Below are positions 1 to 5,172 of a stretch of DNA of 5,172 nt, in pieces; position 1 is the stretch's first letter, and every line of letters starts with the position of its first letter. The DNA comes from an uncultured Collinsella sp. GTDB taxonomy: Bacteria > Actinomycetota > Coriobacteriia > Coriobacteriales > Coriobacteriaceae. Location of the stretch: contig CABVAS010000125.1 of assembly GCA_902496375.1 (NCBI GenBank), forward strand, positions 1-5,172, in the 5' to 3' direction. Under the pieces are notes generated by a model. It saw only the letters and a program-made list of their open reading frames with translations. It made no database searches and had not been told where the DNA came from. Both the position numbers and the translations under genes were made by a program.

Positions 1-499
1 CCATCCGATCGAGCACAATCGACGCCGCGACTAGCAGCGCCAGAACGGCCACCACAACAAGCAAACCGGGCATCGTCGTGCAATATGCATTAACGAAGCC
101 CAGGTAAGGGACACAAAAAGAGACGACGCCGATCACGCGTGAAAAAGGCGTCTGCTCGGCGTCGTGCATGATGATTCCATCTGCATTTTTGTTTGCGATT
201 CCCTGCGTGCTGATCGTCTGCGCCACAGGGTCGACCTCGTACACCTGGTGAGTCACCACAGCGCCGTCCGATCGGTAAAAAGTTGCACTGTCGCCCACGG
301 CAATATTCGTTGGGTCAACCTGGTGAACAAACACCATGGAGCCGACGGGGAGCTCGGGTTCCATAGAGCCCGAGAGCACGGCGAAGGGCATGTAACCAAA
401 TGCACGGGGAGCGAAAGAAACGACGGCAAGGGCTATGACAAGCGCGAGCGCCATGCCACTAAGAAGTGAAATAAATCGTCTGAATCCGCGCGCTGCCAA
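1..499 (-). CDS. Signal peptidase I, SipW/Sec11-like (S26B), C-terminus cut by window edge
   Basis: Membrane serine protease that would remove signal peptides from exported proteins at the outer face of the membrane. Numbering from a TTG start at 499, 166 residues are visible. A basic N-terminus (RGFRRF, 4-9) precedes one hydrophobic helix (about 10-30). Then comes the nucleophile motif VLSGSMEPELPVGS (41-54, Ser45), followed by VTHQV (82-86) with His84 where bacterial LepB enzymes have Lys; this marks the archaeal/SipW class. TQGIANKNAD (98-107) matches the GDxN region but has Ile101 in place of Asp; Asp107 is kept. VPYLGF (130-135) and a second hydrophobic helix (about 145-163) follow, as is usual in the class. 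The reading frame runs off the window. The start is uncertain: TTG499 keeps the positive-inside residues but has only a distant GGGGAT upstream; ATG454 has no ribosome site and would lose them; the frame stays open to TAG at 604. SipW-type enzymes often serve particular substrates encoded next door, but that side is outside the window. Confidence 0.88.
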   Translation of the reverse strand, partial: MAARGFRRFISLLSGMALALVIALAVVSFAPRAFGYMPFAVLSGSMEPELPVGSMVFVHQVDPTNIAVGDSATFYRSDGAVVTHQVYEVDPVAQTISTQGIANKNADGIIMHDAEQTPFSRVIGVVSFCVPYLGFVNAYCTTMPGLLVVVAVLALLVAASIVLDRM

Positions 500-785
500 C
501 GTGATTATTTCATCCCCATCGAGGCCATATTCGATCCCATCAAGGATTAGCCGCTTTTCTAAGACGTTTAATAGATGAGTTCGAAAAAGCCAATCTGAAA
601 TCTATTTCTAACAATCACCGTAGCTACTTCCGCGTTTTTATCAACGTCTTTCCGCCAAATGCTACTATTTTTGCCGTAAGTGGTTATTTGTCCCCGCACT
701 TGTCTGCTTTATCCAACGCCTGCGGCTAACCCCTACACAACTTCTCAATAGAGGGTCTAATATTTTGTACGGCTCAGATATCGTA

Positions 786-794
786 CCCCCCCCC
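786..794. repeat. Homopolymer run of nine C (G9 on the minus strand)
   Basis: Nine consecutive C residues in the AT-rich intergenic DNA, about 290 bases upstream of the likely signal peptidase start. Runs of this length are prone to slipped-strand length change. Whether the run sits in a promoter or transcript leader cannot be seen from this sequence. Confidence 0.9.
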
Positions 795-805
795 ACATTA
801 AATTT

Positions 806-821
806 ATACTGCATTTAGTAT
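806..821. repeat. Short inverted repeat ATACT-N6-AGTAT
   Basis: Two 5-base arms (806-810 and 817-821) are perfectly inverted around a 6-base spacer, next to the C9 run. The form would suit a small dimeric repressor site, but a 5-bp arm in AT-rich DNA can easily arise by chance. No adjacent promoter is clear. Confidence 0.25.
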
Positions 822-857
822 CGTTTATTTTCAACCCCCTTATTCATGCCTCTACGG

Positions 858-1035
858 CTACCCCGCGTAGCCCTCAGCCCATACCTTCTGGAAATCCCAT
901 CCATCCGGAAACCCCGTCCCACTCTGAATACATCCAGCGAACGCATGCGAGCGTGTTGTCCAGAACGGCCTCGTCATCGGGGTGATGGAAAATGTCACCC
1001 CAAACGCTTGCCACGGTTGCGCCCACAAGTGGCAA
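858..1035 (-). pseudogene. Remnant of an unrecognised coding sequence, frameshifted by a 4-bp duplication
   Basis: I do not recognise this product. Read on the minus strand from about TTG1035 or GTG1014, one frame gives protein-like sequence with GC-rich third positions: ATVASVWGDIFHHPDDEA, then VLDNTLACVRWMYSEWDG and VSGW. The frame then reaches ATGGATGG (904 to 897), where ATGG occurs twice in tandem. With both copies the frame continues briefly as MGFPEGMG and stops at TGA. With one copy removed it continues as DFQKVWAEGYAG to TAG at 860-858. The best explanation is a replication-slippage duplication in a small gene or in the 3' end of a decayed gene. There is no good ribosome site, and the segment lies directly behind the flavodoxin terminator, so it is probably not expressed from that gene. 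It could still be non-coding DNA that happens to look like protein. Confidence 0.35.
897..906. repeat. Tandem duplication of a 4-base unit (CCAT CCAT CC)
   Basis: The unit CCAT at 897-900 is repeated at 901-904 and followed by CC. It lies exactly where the minus-strand remnant changes reading frame, which suggests the second copy was added by slippage. Confidence 0.7.
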
Positions 1036-1036
1036 G

Positions 1037-1064
1037 AAAAAAGCCTCGAGAATATCGAGGCTTT
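1037..1064 (-). terminator. Rho-independent terminator of the flavodoxin gene
   Basis: On the minus strand a perfect 10-bp stem is formed by AAAGCCTCGA (1064-1055) and TCGAGGCTTT (1049-1040) around the loop TATTC. The stem runs into six consecutive T (1042-1037). It starts 42 bases after the flavodoxin stop codon, the normal place for an intrinsic terminator. On the plus strand the T run after the stem is only three long, so it should act mainly on minus-strand transcripts. Confidence 0.9.
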
Positions 1065-1106
1065 CACATTTGTATTGCTTTGCACGAAGGACCGCGAACG
1101 GCGAAG

Positions 1107-1658
1107 CTACTCTCCCAGCACGGCCTTTTTGGCGGCTGCAGCCATGTAATCCAGATCATCCTTGGTGGGGTGATCCTTTGCGGCAACCCAGTTGTCGAGC
1201 AGCATTCTAAAGCGGGCGTTGTCGGGATCTTGCTCGAGCATGGCCTCGTAGCGCTGTTTGACCGCGGGGCCCATCTTGCCCTGGCACATTGCCCAGCCCA
1301 CCAGCTCGGCATCATCGGCCAAATTGGAGGTCACACGATCGATAATCTGCTGGTAATAGCTCTGATCTGCACCAAAACCGCAGGTGCCAAACAGAAAGAC
1401 GCGCTTGCCGTGCAAGGCGGAGAGCAACGCCGCGACCGAAGGCGTGCATGCGCCCTTGTCGCACCAAAAGCCAACGAGCACCGTATCGGCAACGCAAGCA
1501 CCCTGCGCCTCGAGCGCAACCTGATCTGCATCCGCATCGTCGCTCAACGCCGCGGCATGGACAAACTCAACGCCCGCAGCCTGCAGAGCGCGCTTGATCG
1601 CGCCCGAAACCATCCTGGTATTACCGCTCTTGCTGTTAACCACCAAAGAGCACGTCAT
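1107..1658 (-). CDS. Flavodoxin family protein, BilS-like
   Basis: Predicted soluble FMN-binding electron carrier or flavoprotein partner of a reductase; the actual partner is not visible. In the 183-aa form the first strand and phosphate-binding loop are LVVNSKSGNT (5-14), the typical flavodoxin S/T-x-S/T-G-N-T loop. A second loop, VGFWCDKGACT (62-72), and a third, FGTCGFGADQSYYQQ (90-104), should pack against the flavin ring. MCQGKM (124-129) and a C-terminal helical part with NWVAAKDHPTKDDL (156-169) resemble the flavodoxins annotated as BilS, the accessory protein of the gut bilirubin reductase BilR; no bilR is in this window. There are six cysteines (3, 55, 66, 71, 93, 125), many for a flavodoxin. 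Start choice: ATG1658 lies 10 bases after GAGG (1672-1669). GTG1664 is only 4 bases after it and would add two residues (MTMTC instead of MTC). The gene is separated by 111 bases from the exporter gene and has its own terminator, so it is likely its own transcript. Confidence 0.87.
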   Translation of the reverse strand: MTCSLVVNSKSGNTRMVSGAIKRALQAAGVEFVHAAALSDDADADQVALEAQGACVADTVLVGFWCDKGACTPSVAALLSALHGKRVFLFGTCGFGADQSYYQQIIDRVTSNLADDAELVGWAMCQGKMGPAVKQRYEAMLEQDPDNARFRMLLDNWVAAKDHPTKDDLDYMAAAAKKAVLGE

Positions 1659-1704
1659 AGTCACGTTGCCTCGTATCCCCCAAAACTAAAGCCACTAATG
1701 CAAT

Positions 1705-1733
1705 TTATTAGATGAATATCTTAGTACTAACAA
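1705..1733 (-). promoter_or_regulatory. Possible flavodoxin promoter with palindromic operator-like site
   Basis: On the minus strand TTGTTA (1733-1728) and TAATAA (1710-1705) are separated by 17 bases, a standard -35/-10 spacing, though the matches are modest (4/6 and 3/6). The spacer contains most of TTAGTACTAA (1721-1730), a perfect 10-bp palindrome that overlaps the -35 box and could bind a repressor. The distance to the start codon is about 46 bases. This is a reading by eye only. Confidence 0.3.
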
Positions 1734-1734
1734 C

Positions 1735-1753
1735 GCAGATGTAAACCATCTGC
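1735..1753 (-). terminator. Hairpin after the ABC exporter operon, possible weak terminator
   Basis: A perfect 7-bp stem, GCAGATG/CATCTGC, with a 5-base loop (GTTTA on the minus strand) lies 16 bases after the stop codon of the exporter gene. The downstream minus-strand sequence, GTTGTTAGT, is only moderately T-rich. It could end the exporter transcript partially, allowing some read-through into the flavodoxin gene, or act as a 3' stabilising hairpin. Confidence 0.45.
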
Positions 1754-1769
1754 CGCTAATCGGTAACCC

Positions 1770-3629
1770 CTACTGGGCAAATTGGCTGCGGTAGAGTTCG
1801 GCGTAGAAGCCGCCTGCCACTAGCAGCTCGTCGTGCGTGCCGCGCTCGATAATCTGGCCGTCGCGCATCACCAGAATGCAGTCGGCGTTGCGGATGGTGC
1901 TCAGGCGGTGCGCCACAACAAAGCTTGTGCGGCCAGCCATGAGCTCGTCGAATGCCGCCTGCACCTGCAGCTCGGTACGCGTATCGATGCTCGACGTTGC
2001 CTCGTCCAGCAGCAGAATCGCCGGATCGGTGAGCATGACGCGCGCGATGCACAGCAGCTGTTTTTGACCCTGGCTAAACGTGCCGCCGTCCTCGCCGATC
2101 ACCGTATCGTAGCCGCCTGGCAGCTGCACGATAAACTTATGCGCATGAGCACGCTTGGCAGCTTCGATAACCTGCTCGCGCGTGGCTCCCGGGCAACCGT
2201 AAGCGATGTTGTCCGCCACCGTGCCCTCGAACAGCCATGTGTCCTGCAGCACCATGCCAAAGGCGCGGCGCAGGCTTGCGCGCGTGTAGTCACGCGAAGA
2301 CCGGCCATCGACCATGATGCGTCCGGCATCGATATCGTAAAACCGCAGCAGCAAATTGATGAGCGTTGTCTTTCCGCAGCCCGTGGGGCCGACCAGGGCA
2401 AAACGCATGCCGGGCTTGGCCTCGATGCAGATATCCTGCAGCAGCTTGCGGTCGGGCACATAGCTAAAGTCCACATGCTCAAACGAAACCTCGCCCTTCG
2501 GGGCGGCGAGCTCAATGGCATCCACAGCGTCGGGCTCCTGCTCGCGTGCATCGAGCAACGCGAACATGCGGCGCGCCGAGGCATACGCCGTCTGGATTTG
2601 CGTAATGACGTTGGTGACCTCGTTGAATGGCTTGGTGTACTGGTTAGCATAGGATAGAAAGATCTGAACGCCGCCCACCGTAAGCGCCGCGGGCACGCCC
2701 GTGATAACGCCCACGCAGCCGATCACAGCGACCACGGCATAGATGATGTTATTGATAAAACGCGTACCGGGGTTGGAGAGCGAACCCATAAACTGCGCGC
2801 GCTCGCCCGCGGTGTAGAGCTCGGCATTGAGGGCATCGAAGCGTTGCTGAGCGTTCGAGCCATAGGCAAAGGCGTCGACAAGCTTCTGCTCGCCCACGTA
2901 CTCCTCGATATGGCCACCAAGCTGACCCTGAATACGCTGCTGCGCCGTAAAGCTTTTGTTGGAAAGCTTGGCGATGGCGCTGGCCGCAAAGATGGAGAGC
3001 GGCGTGACGAGCACCACCACGAGCGTCATGGTCAGGTTGATGGAAAGCATAAACGCGAGCGTGCCAACGATGGTAATAACACCGGTGAAGAGCTGCGTGA
3101 AGCCCTGCAGCAGACCGTCGCCCACCTGGTCGACGTCGTTGACCACGCGGCTCATAAGGTCGCCGTGGGCGTGGCTGTCGATAAAGCTGAGCGGCATGCG
3201 GCTGAGCTTATCGCTCGCCTCCACGCGCATGTCGCGCACCGTTTCGTAGGACAGGCGGTTGACGCAATAGCCCTGCAGCCACTGGAAGGCCGCAGCACCT
3301 ACGACGACAATCGCGAGCTTGGTAACGAGCGGCAGCAGCGCATCGAAGTCCACCTGCCCGGCGGCGACGATAAGGTCGATGCCCTCGCCAATGAGAATGG
3401 GCGTGTAGAGCTGCAGAATCACCGAGACGGCAGCACTCAAAAACGATGCCGCAAACGAGACGCGGTGCGGACGGACATAGCCCAGCAGGCGGCGGGTCAC
3501 CGCACCCACGGGATAGCGCTCGGGATCGCCGGGCTGGCGCGGACCGTCTCCCAGGTCGTTGAGGCTATCGTTGCCGGACACGTTGGCCGTCATCGTGGCG
3601 ACCGAACCGGAGGAAGTGTACGGATTCAT
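1770..3629 (-). CDS. ABC exporter half-transporter, catalytic subunit of a heterodimer
   Basis: Type I ABC exporter subunit fusing a membrane domain and an ATPase domain, 619 aa, complete. A polar N-terminal extension (1-45) is followed by six predicted membrane helices (about 56-80, 101-120, 175-198, 200-222, 292-312, 316-335). In the ATPase domain: A-loop Tyr390, Walker A GPTGCGKT (414-421), Q-loop Gln462, signature FSQGQ (518-522) instead of LSGGQ, Walker B ILLLDE (538-543) with catalytic Glu543, D-loop SSID (546-549) and H-loop His574. A full catalytic site with a weakened signature is the pattern of TM288/BmrD-type subunits, which pair with a subunit having the opposite defects; that subunit is encoded immediately upstream. 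The ATG abuts the preceding stop codon and has a strong ribosome site, which fixes the start and suggests translational coupling for equal amounts. Substrate is unknown: relatives include multidrug, lipid and peptide exporters, and the sequence does not tell them apart. Confidence 0.96.
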   Translation of the reverse strand: MNPYTSSGSVATMTANVSGNDSLNDLGDGPRQPGDPERYPVGAVTRRLLGYVRPHRVSFAASFLSAAVSVILQLYTPILIGEGIDLIVAAGQVDFDALLPLVTKLAIVVVGAAAFQWLQGYCVNRLSYETVRDMRVEASDKLSRMPLSFIDSHAHGDLMSRVVNDVDQVGDGLLQGFTQLFTGVITIVGTLAFMLSINLTMTLVVVLVTPLSIFAASAIAKLSNKSFTAQQRIQGQLGGHIEEYVGEQKLVDAFAYGSNAQQRFDALNAELYTAGERAQFMGSLSNPGTRFINNIIYAVVAVIGCVGVITGVPAALTVGGVQIFLSYANQYTKPFNEVTNVITQIQTAYASARRMFALLDAREQEPDAVDAIELAAPKGEVSFEHVDFSYVPDRKLLQDICIEAKPGMRFALVGPTGCGKTTLINLLLRFYDIDAGRIMVDGRSSRDYTRASLRRAFGMVLQDTWLFEGTVADNIAYGCPGATREQVIEAAKRAHAHKFIVQLPGGYDTVIGEDGGTFSQGQKQLLCIARVMLTDPAILLLDEATSSIDTRTELQVQAAFDELMAGRTSFVVAHRLSTIRNADCILVMRDGQIIERGTHDELLVAGGFYAELYRSQFAQ

Positions 3630-5172
3630 TTAGCAGCCCTCCTTTGCGCAGACGGATGTGGGGACGGTCGGGGCACCTGGGGCGGGCGCGGGCGCCGTAC
3701 TCCCCTGCTGACCCTCGAGCTCCTCGCGGCGAAGCTGCGACTGGCAAATCTCGCGGTAGAGCTGGCAGGTCGTGTAGAGCTCATCGTGCGTGCCCAGGCC
3801 CGCAACCGAGCCGTGGTCGAGCACGCAGATCATGTCGGCGTCGCGCACGGTCGAGACGCGCTGGCTTACGATCACGGTTGTCAGCGGCAGCCCGCCCTCG
3901 GCGGCACCGCGCATGCTGCGCTCGCGAATGGCATGACGAAGCGCCGCGTCGGTCTTAAAGTCGAGCGCCGAGGCAGAATCGTCCATGATCAGAACCTGCG
4001 GCGAGCCCACCAAGGCGCGCGCGATAGTCAGACGCTGACGCTGGCCACCGCTAAAATTCTTGCCGCCCGCCTCGACCGGGGCGTCGAGCCCCTGCGGCTT
4101 GTTGCGCACGAACTCGCTGGCCTGCGCCATATCGAGCGCCGCCCAAAGATCCTCGTCGGTTGCCGCCCCGTCGCGCCAGGTCAGGTTGCTGCGGATCGTG
4201 CCACTCACCAGCGACGCACGTTGCGGAACGGTCGCGACCGCATGGCGCAGCTGGTCGAGTGGCCAAGCGCGCACGTCGGCGCCCATCACGCACACGCTGC
4301 CGGCGCTCGCGTCGTACAGGCGCGGGATAAGCGAGACAAGCGTGGACTTACCGCTGCCTGTACCGCCGATAATGCCGAGCGTTTTGCCCAGCGGCAGCTT
4401 CAGGGTCACATCGCTCACGGCATTTGCCGCGCCCGCGCCAAACGAAAAGCTCGCATGGTCAAAGCTCAGTGCGGGGACTGGAGCAGCACCACCCGCCAGT
4501 TCGCTCGGCTCGGGCAGCGCGACCGGCTGGTTGCCCTCGTCGGTGATGCTCGGCTCGCAGTTGAGCACCTCATTGATGCGCGACGCGCTGGCGCTCGCCT
4601 TGGTAAAGACCACGACCAGGTTGGCGACGTACACGATGGAGGTCAGGGTCTGCGTCATGTAGTTCACAAACGCCATGACCTGGCCCTGCGTGAGCTCACC
4701 CACGCTGACCTGGATGCCGCCCACCCACAGGATGGCGCACACGCCCAGGTTCATCACCAAAAACGTGACGGGGTTGAGAATCGACGAGAGCTTGCCCACC
4801 GCGATGGCAGTATTGGCCTGGTCGTCGGCGGCCTGCGCAAAGCGCTCGCGCTCGTGATCTTCGCGCACGAAGGCGCGAACCACGCGGGCGCCCGAAAGGC
4901 CCTCGCGGCAGATAAGCGCGATGCGGTCGAGCTTTGCCTGCAGCTGCTTGTAGTAGGGAATGCAGCGCGCCATGACAAACCAAAACACCAGGCCAATGGC
5001 GGGCGTGCAAATCAAAAAGATCATGCCGAGCTTAAGGTCGATGGCAAGGGCCGCGCACATAGAGCCCACCGCCAAGAAGGGCCAGCGGATGAGCATGCGC
5101 ACGCCCAGCGCCACGGCAAGCTGCACCTGGTTGACGTCGTTGGTGATGCGCGTGATGAGCGACGGCGCACCA
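3630..5172 (-). CDS. ABC exporter half-transporter, degenerate-site subunit (N-terminus beyond window)
   Basis: Partner of the following gene; 513 residues are visible and the frame stays open to the window end. Alignment of LITRITNDVNQV (5-16) with MSRVVNDVDQV of the partner indicates that roughly 105-155 N-terminal residues, including helices 1 and 2, are missing. The GTG at 5126 is internal, not the start. Visible helices: about 27-48, 50-70, 133-153 and 165-190. ATPase domain: Phe244 at the A-loop, Walker A GGTGSGKST (269-277), Q-loop Gln317, canonical-like signature FSGGQ (373-377), Walker B VLIMDD (393-398) with Asp398 in place of the catalytic Glu, and VSQR (435-438) with Gln437 in place of the H-loop His. 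This is the degenerate-site pattern of TM287-like subunits, whose intact signature completes the partner's active site. The C-terminus is an unusual Ala/Pro-rich tail (about 490-505) ending in VCAKEGC; its last codons also carry the next gene's ribosome site. Confidence 0.95.
   Translation of the reverse strand, partial: GAPSLITRITNDVNQVQLAVALGVRMLIRWPFLAVGSMCAALAIDLKLGMIFLICTPAIGLVFWFVMARCIPYYKQLQAKLDRIALICREGLSGARVVRAFVREDHERERFAQAADDQANTAIAVGKLSSILNPVTFLVMNLGVCAILWVGGIQVSVGELTQGQVMAFVNYMTQTLTSIVYVANLVVVFTKASASASRINEVLNCEPSITDEGNQPVALPEPSELAGGAAPVPALSFDHASFSFGAGAANAVSDVTLKLPLGKTLGIIGGTGSGKSTLVSLIPRLYDASAGSVCVMGADVRAWPLDQLRHAVATVPQRASLVSGTIRSNLTWRDGAATDEDLWAALDMAQASEFVRNKPQGLDAPVEAGGKNFSGGQRQRLTIARALVGSPQVLIMDDSASALDFKTDAALRHAIRERSMRGAAEGGLPLTTVIVSQRVSTVRDADMICVLDHGSVAGLGTHDELYTTCQLYREICQSQLRREELEGQQGSTAPAPAPGAPTVPTSVCAKEGC
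3638..3644 (-). promoter_or_regulatory. Strong ribosome binding site at the TAAATG gene junction
   Basis: AAGGAGG on the minus strand lies 8 bases before the ATG at 3629 and inside the last codons of the upstream exporter gene. The upstream stop TAA (3632-3630) touches the ATG directly, so terminating ribosomes can restart at once. This decides the start of the 619-aa subunit over the next Met at residue 13. Confidence 0.9.

Larger units (their letters stand above)
500..857. other. AT-rich intergenic region, no supported gene
   Basis: This stretch between the signal peptidase and the gene remnant is clearly more AT-rich than the coding DNA around it. It presumably holds the signal peptidase promoter and leader, but no -35/-10 pair stands out. 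It contains a C9 run (786-794) and a short inverted repeat (806-821). Minus-strand TTGAAA (829-834) and TATAAA (803-808) are 20 bases apart, which is too far for a standard promoter. I found no tRNA-like or riboswitch-like fold by eye. A 43-codon minus-strand reading frame (699 to 568) has AT-rich codons and no ribosome site, so I do not call it. Confidence 0.6.

Noticed and set aside
164..469. Plus-strand reading frame of 101 codons
   Set aside because: It is antisense to the signal peptidase, whose catalytic motifs are clear; the plus-strand product is His- and Arg-rich with no family features.
505..540. Minus-strand 11-codon frame with four Met just upstream of the TTG499 start, considered as a leader peptide
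   Set aside because: There is no Shine-Dalgarno sequence before it, and the Met codons come from a repetitive GATGG-like stretch rather than an evident regulatory design.
568..699. Minus-strand 43-codon reading frame from GTG699
   Set aside because: The translation looks superficially protein-like, but its codons are AT-rich unlike neighbouring genes, there is no ribosome site, and AT-rich DNA readily gives such frames.
640..860. tRNA, riboswitch or CRISPR repeat in the AT-rich intergenic DNA
   Set aside because: No cloverleaf, no recognisable conserved riboswitch core and no regularly spaced repeats could be found by eye.
858..1085. Minus-strand 75-codon frame starting at ATG1085
   Set aside because: It starts inside the flavodoxin terminator region and its first two thirds look random; only its last 12 residues match the repaired remnant described above.
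846..1715. Long plus-strand reading frame of 289 codons
   Set aside because: It runs mostly antisense to the flavodoxin gene, which has clear family motifs, a ribosome site and a terminator. The plus-strand product is rich in Arg, His and Leu with no recognisable domain, as expected for a shadow in GC-rich DNA.
1833..2657. Plus-strand reading frame of 274 codons opposite the exporter ATPase domain
   Set aside because: It is antisense to the Walker A to H-loop region of a fully supported ABC gene and shows no domain or ribosome site of its own.

Overview
The window looks like chromosome of a GC-rich gut actinobacterium of the class Coriobacteriia, most likely Collinsella or a close relative. 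The reasons are GC-rich third codon positions in the main genes, the style of the paired ABC exporter, a BilS-like flavodoxin and an archaeal/SipW-type signal peptidase. This placement is an inference from gene content, not a search result. Every gene I can support lies on the minus strand, so the natural reading direction is from 5172 down to 1.

From 5172 to 1770 are two adjacent ABC exporter half-transporter genes. The first is cut by the window end (513 codons visible) and has a degenerate ATP site. The second is complete (619 aa) and has the catalytic glutamate. Stop and start codons abut (TAAATG) behind a strong Shine-Dalgarno site, and the motif defects are complementary, so the two almost certainly form one heterodimeric exporter of the TM287/288 or BmrCD type. 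A small hairpin follows the second gene.

From 1769 to 1037 is a separately controlled flavodoxin-family gene (183 aa, BilS-like). It has a possible promoter carrying a perfect 10-bp palindrome, and a convincing intrinsic terminator. Just beyond the terminator (1035 to 858) is what looks like the remains of a small or truncated coding sequence, with a 4-bp tandem duplication at the point where the reading frame shifts.

From 857 to 500 is AT-rich intergenic DNA with a run of nine C and a short inverted repeat, and no gene I can support. From about 499 to the window start is a type I signal peptidase of the Ser/His (SipW/Sec11) class. Its C-terminus is cut by the window edge, and it carries an Ile where the conserved GDxN motif has Asp.

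I do not see an undescribed multi-gene system here. The two gene groups (exporter pair plus flavodoxin, and signal peptidase) look like ordinary accessory housekeeping. The points most worth a second look are the frameshifted remnant and the altered signal peptidase motif.
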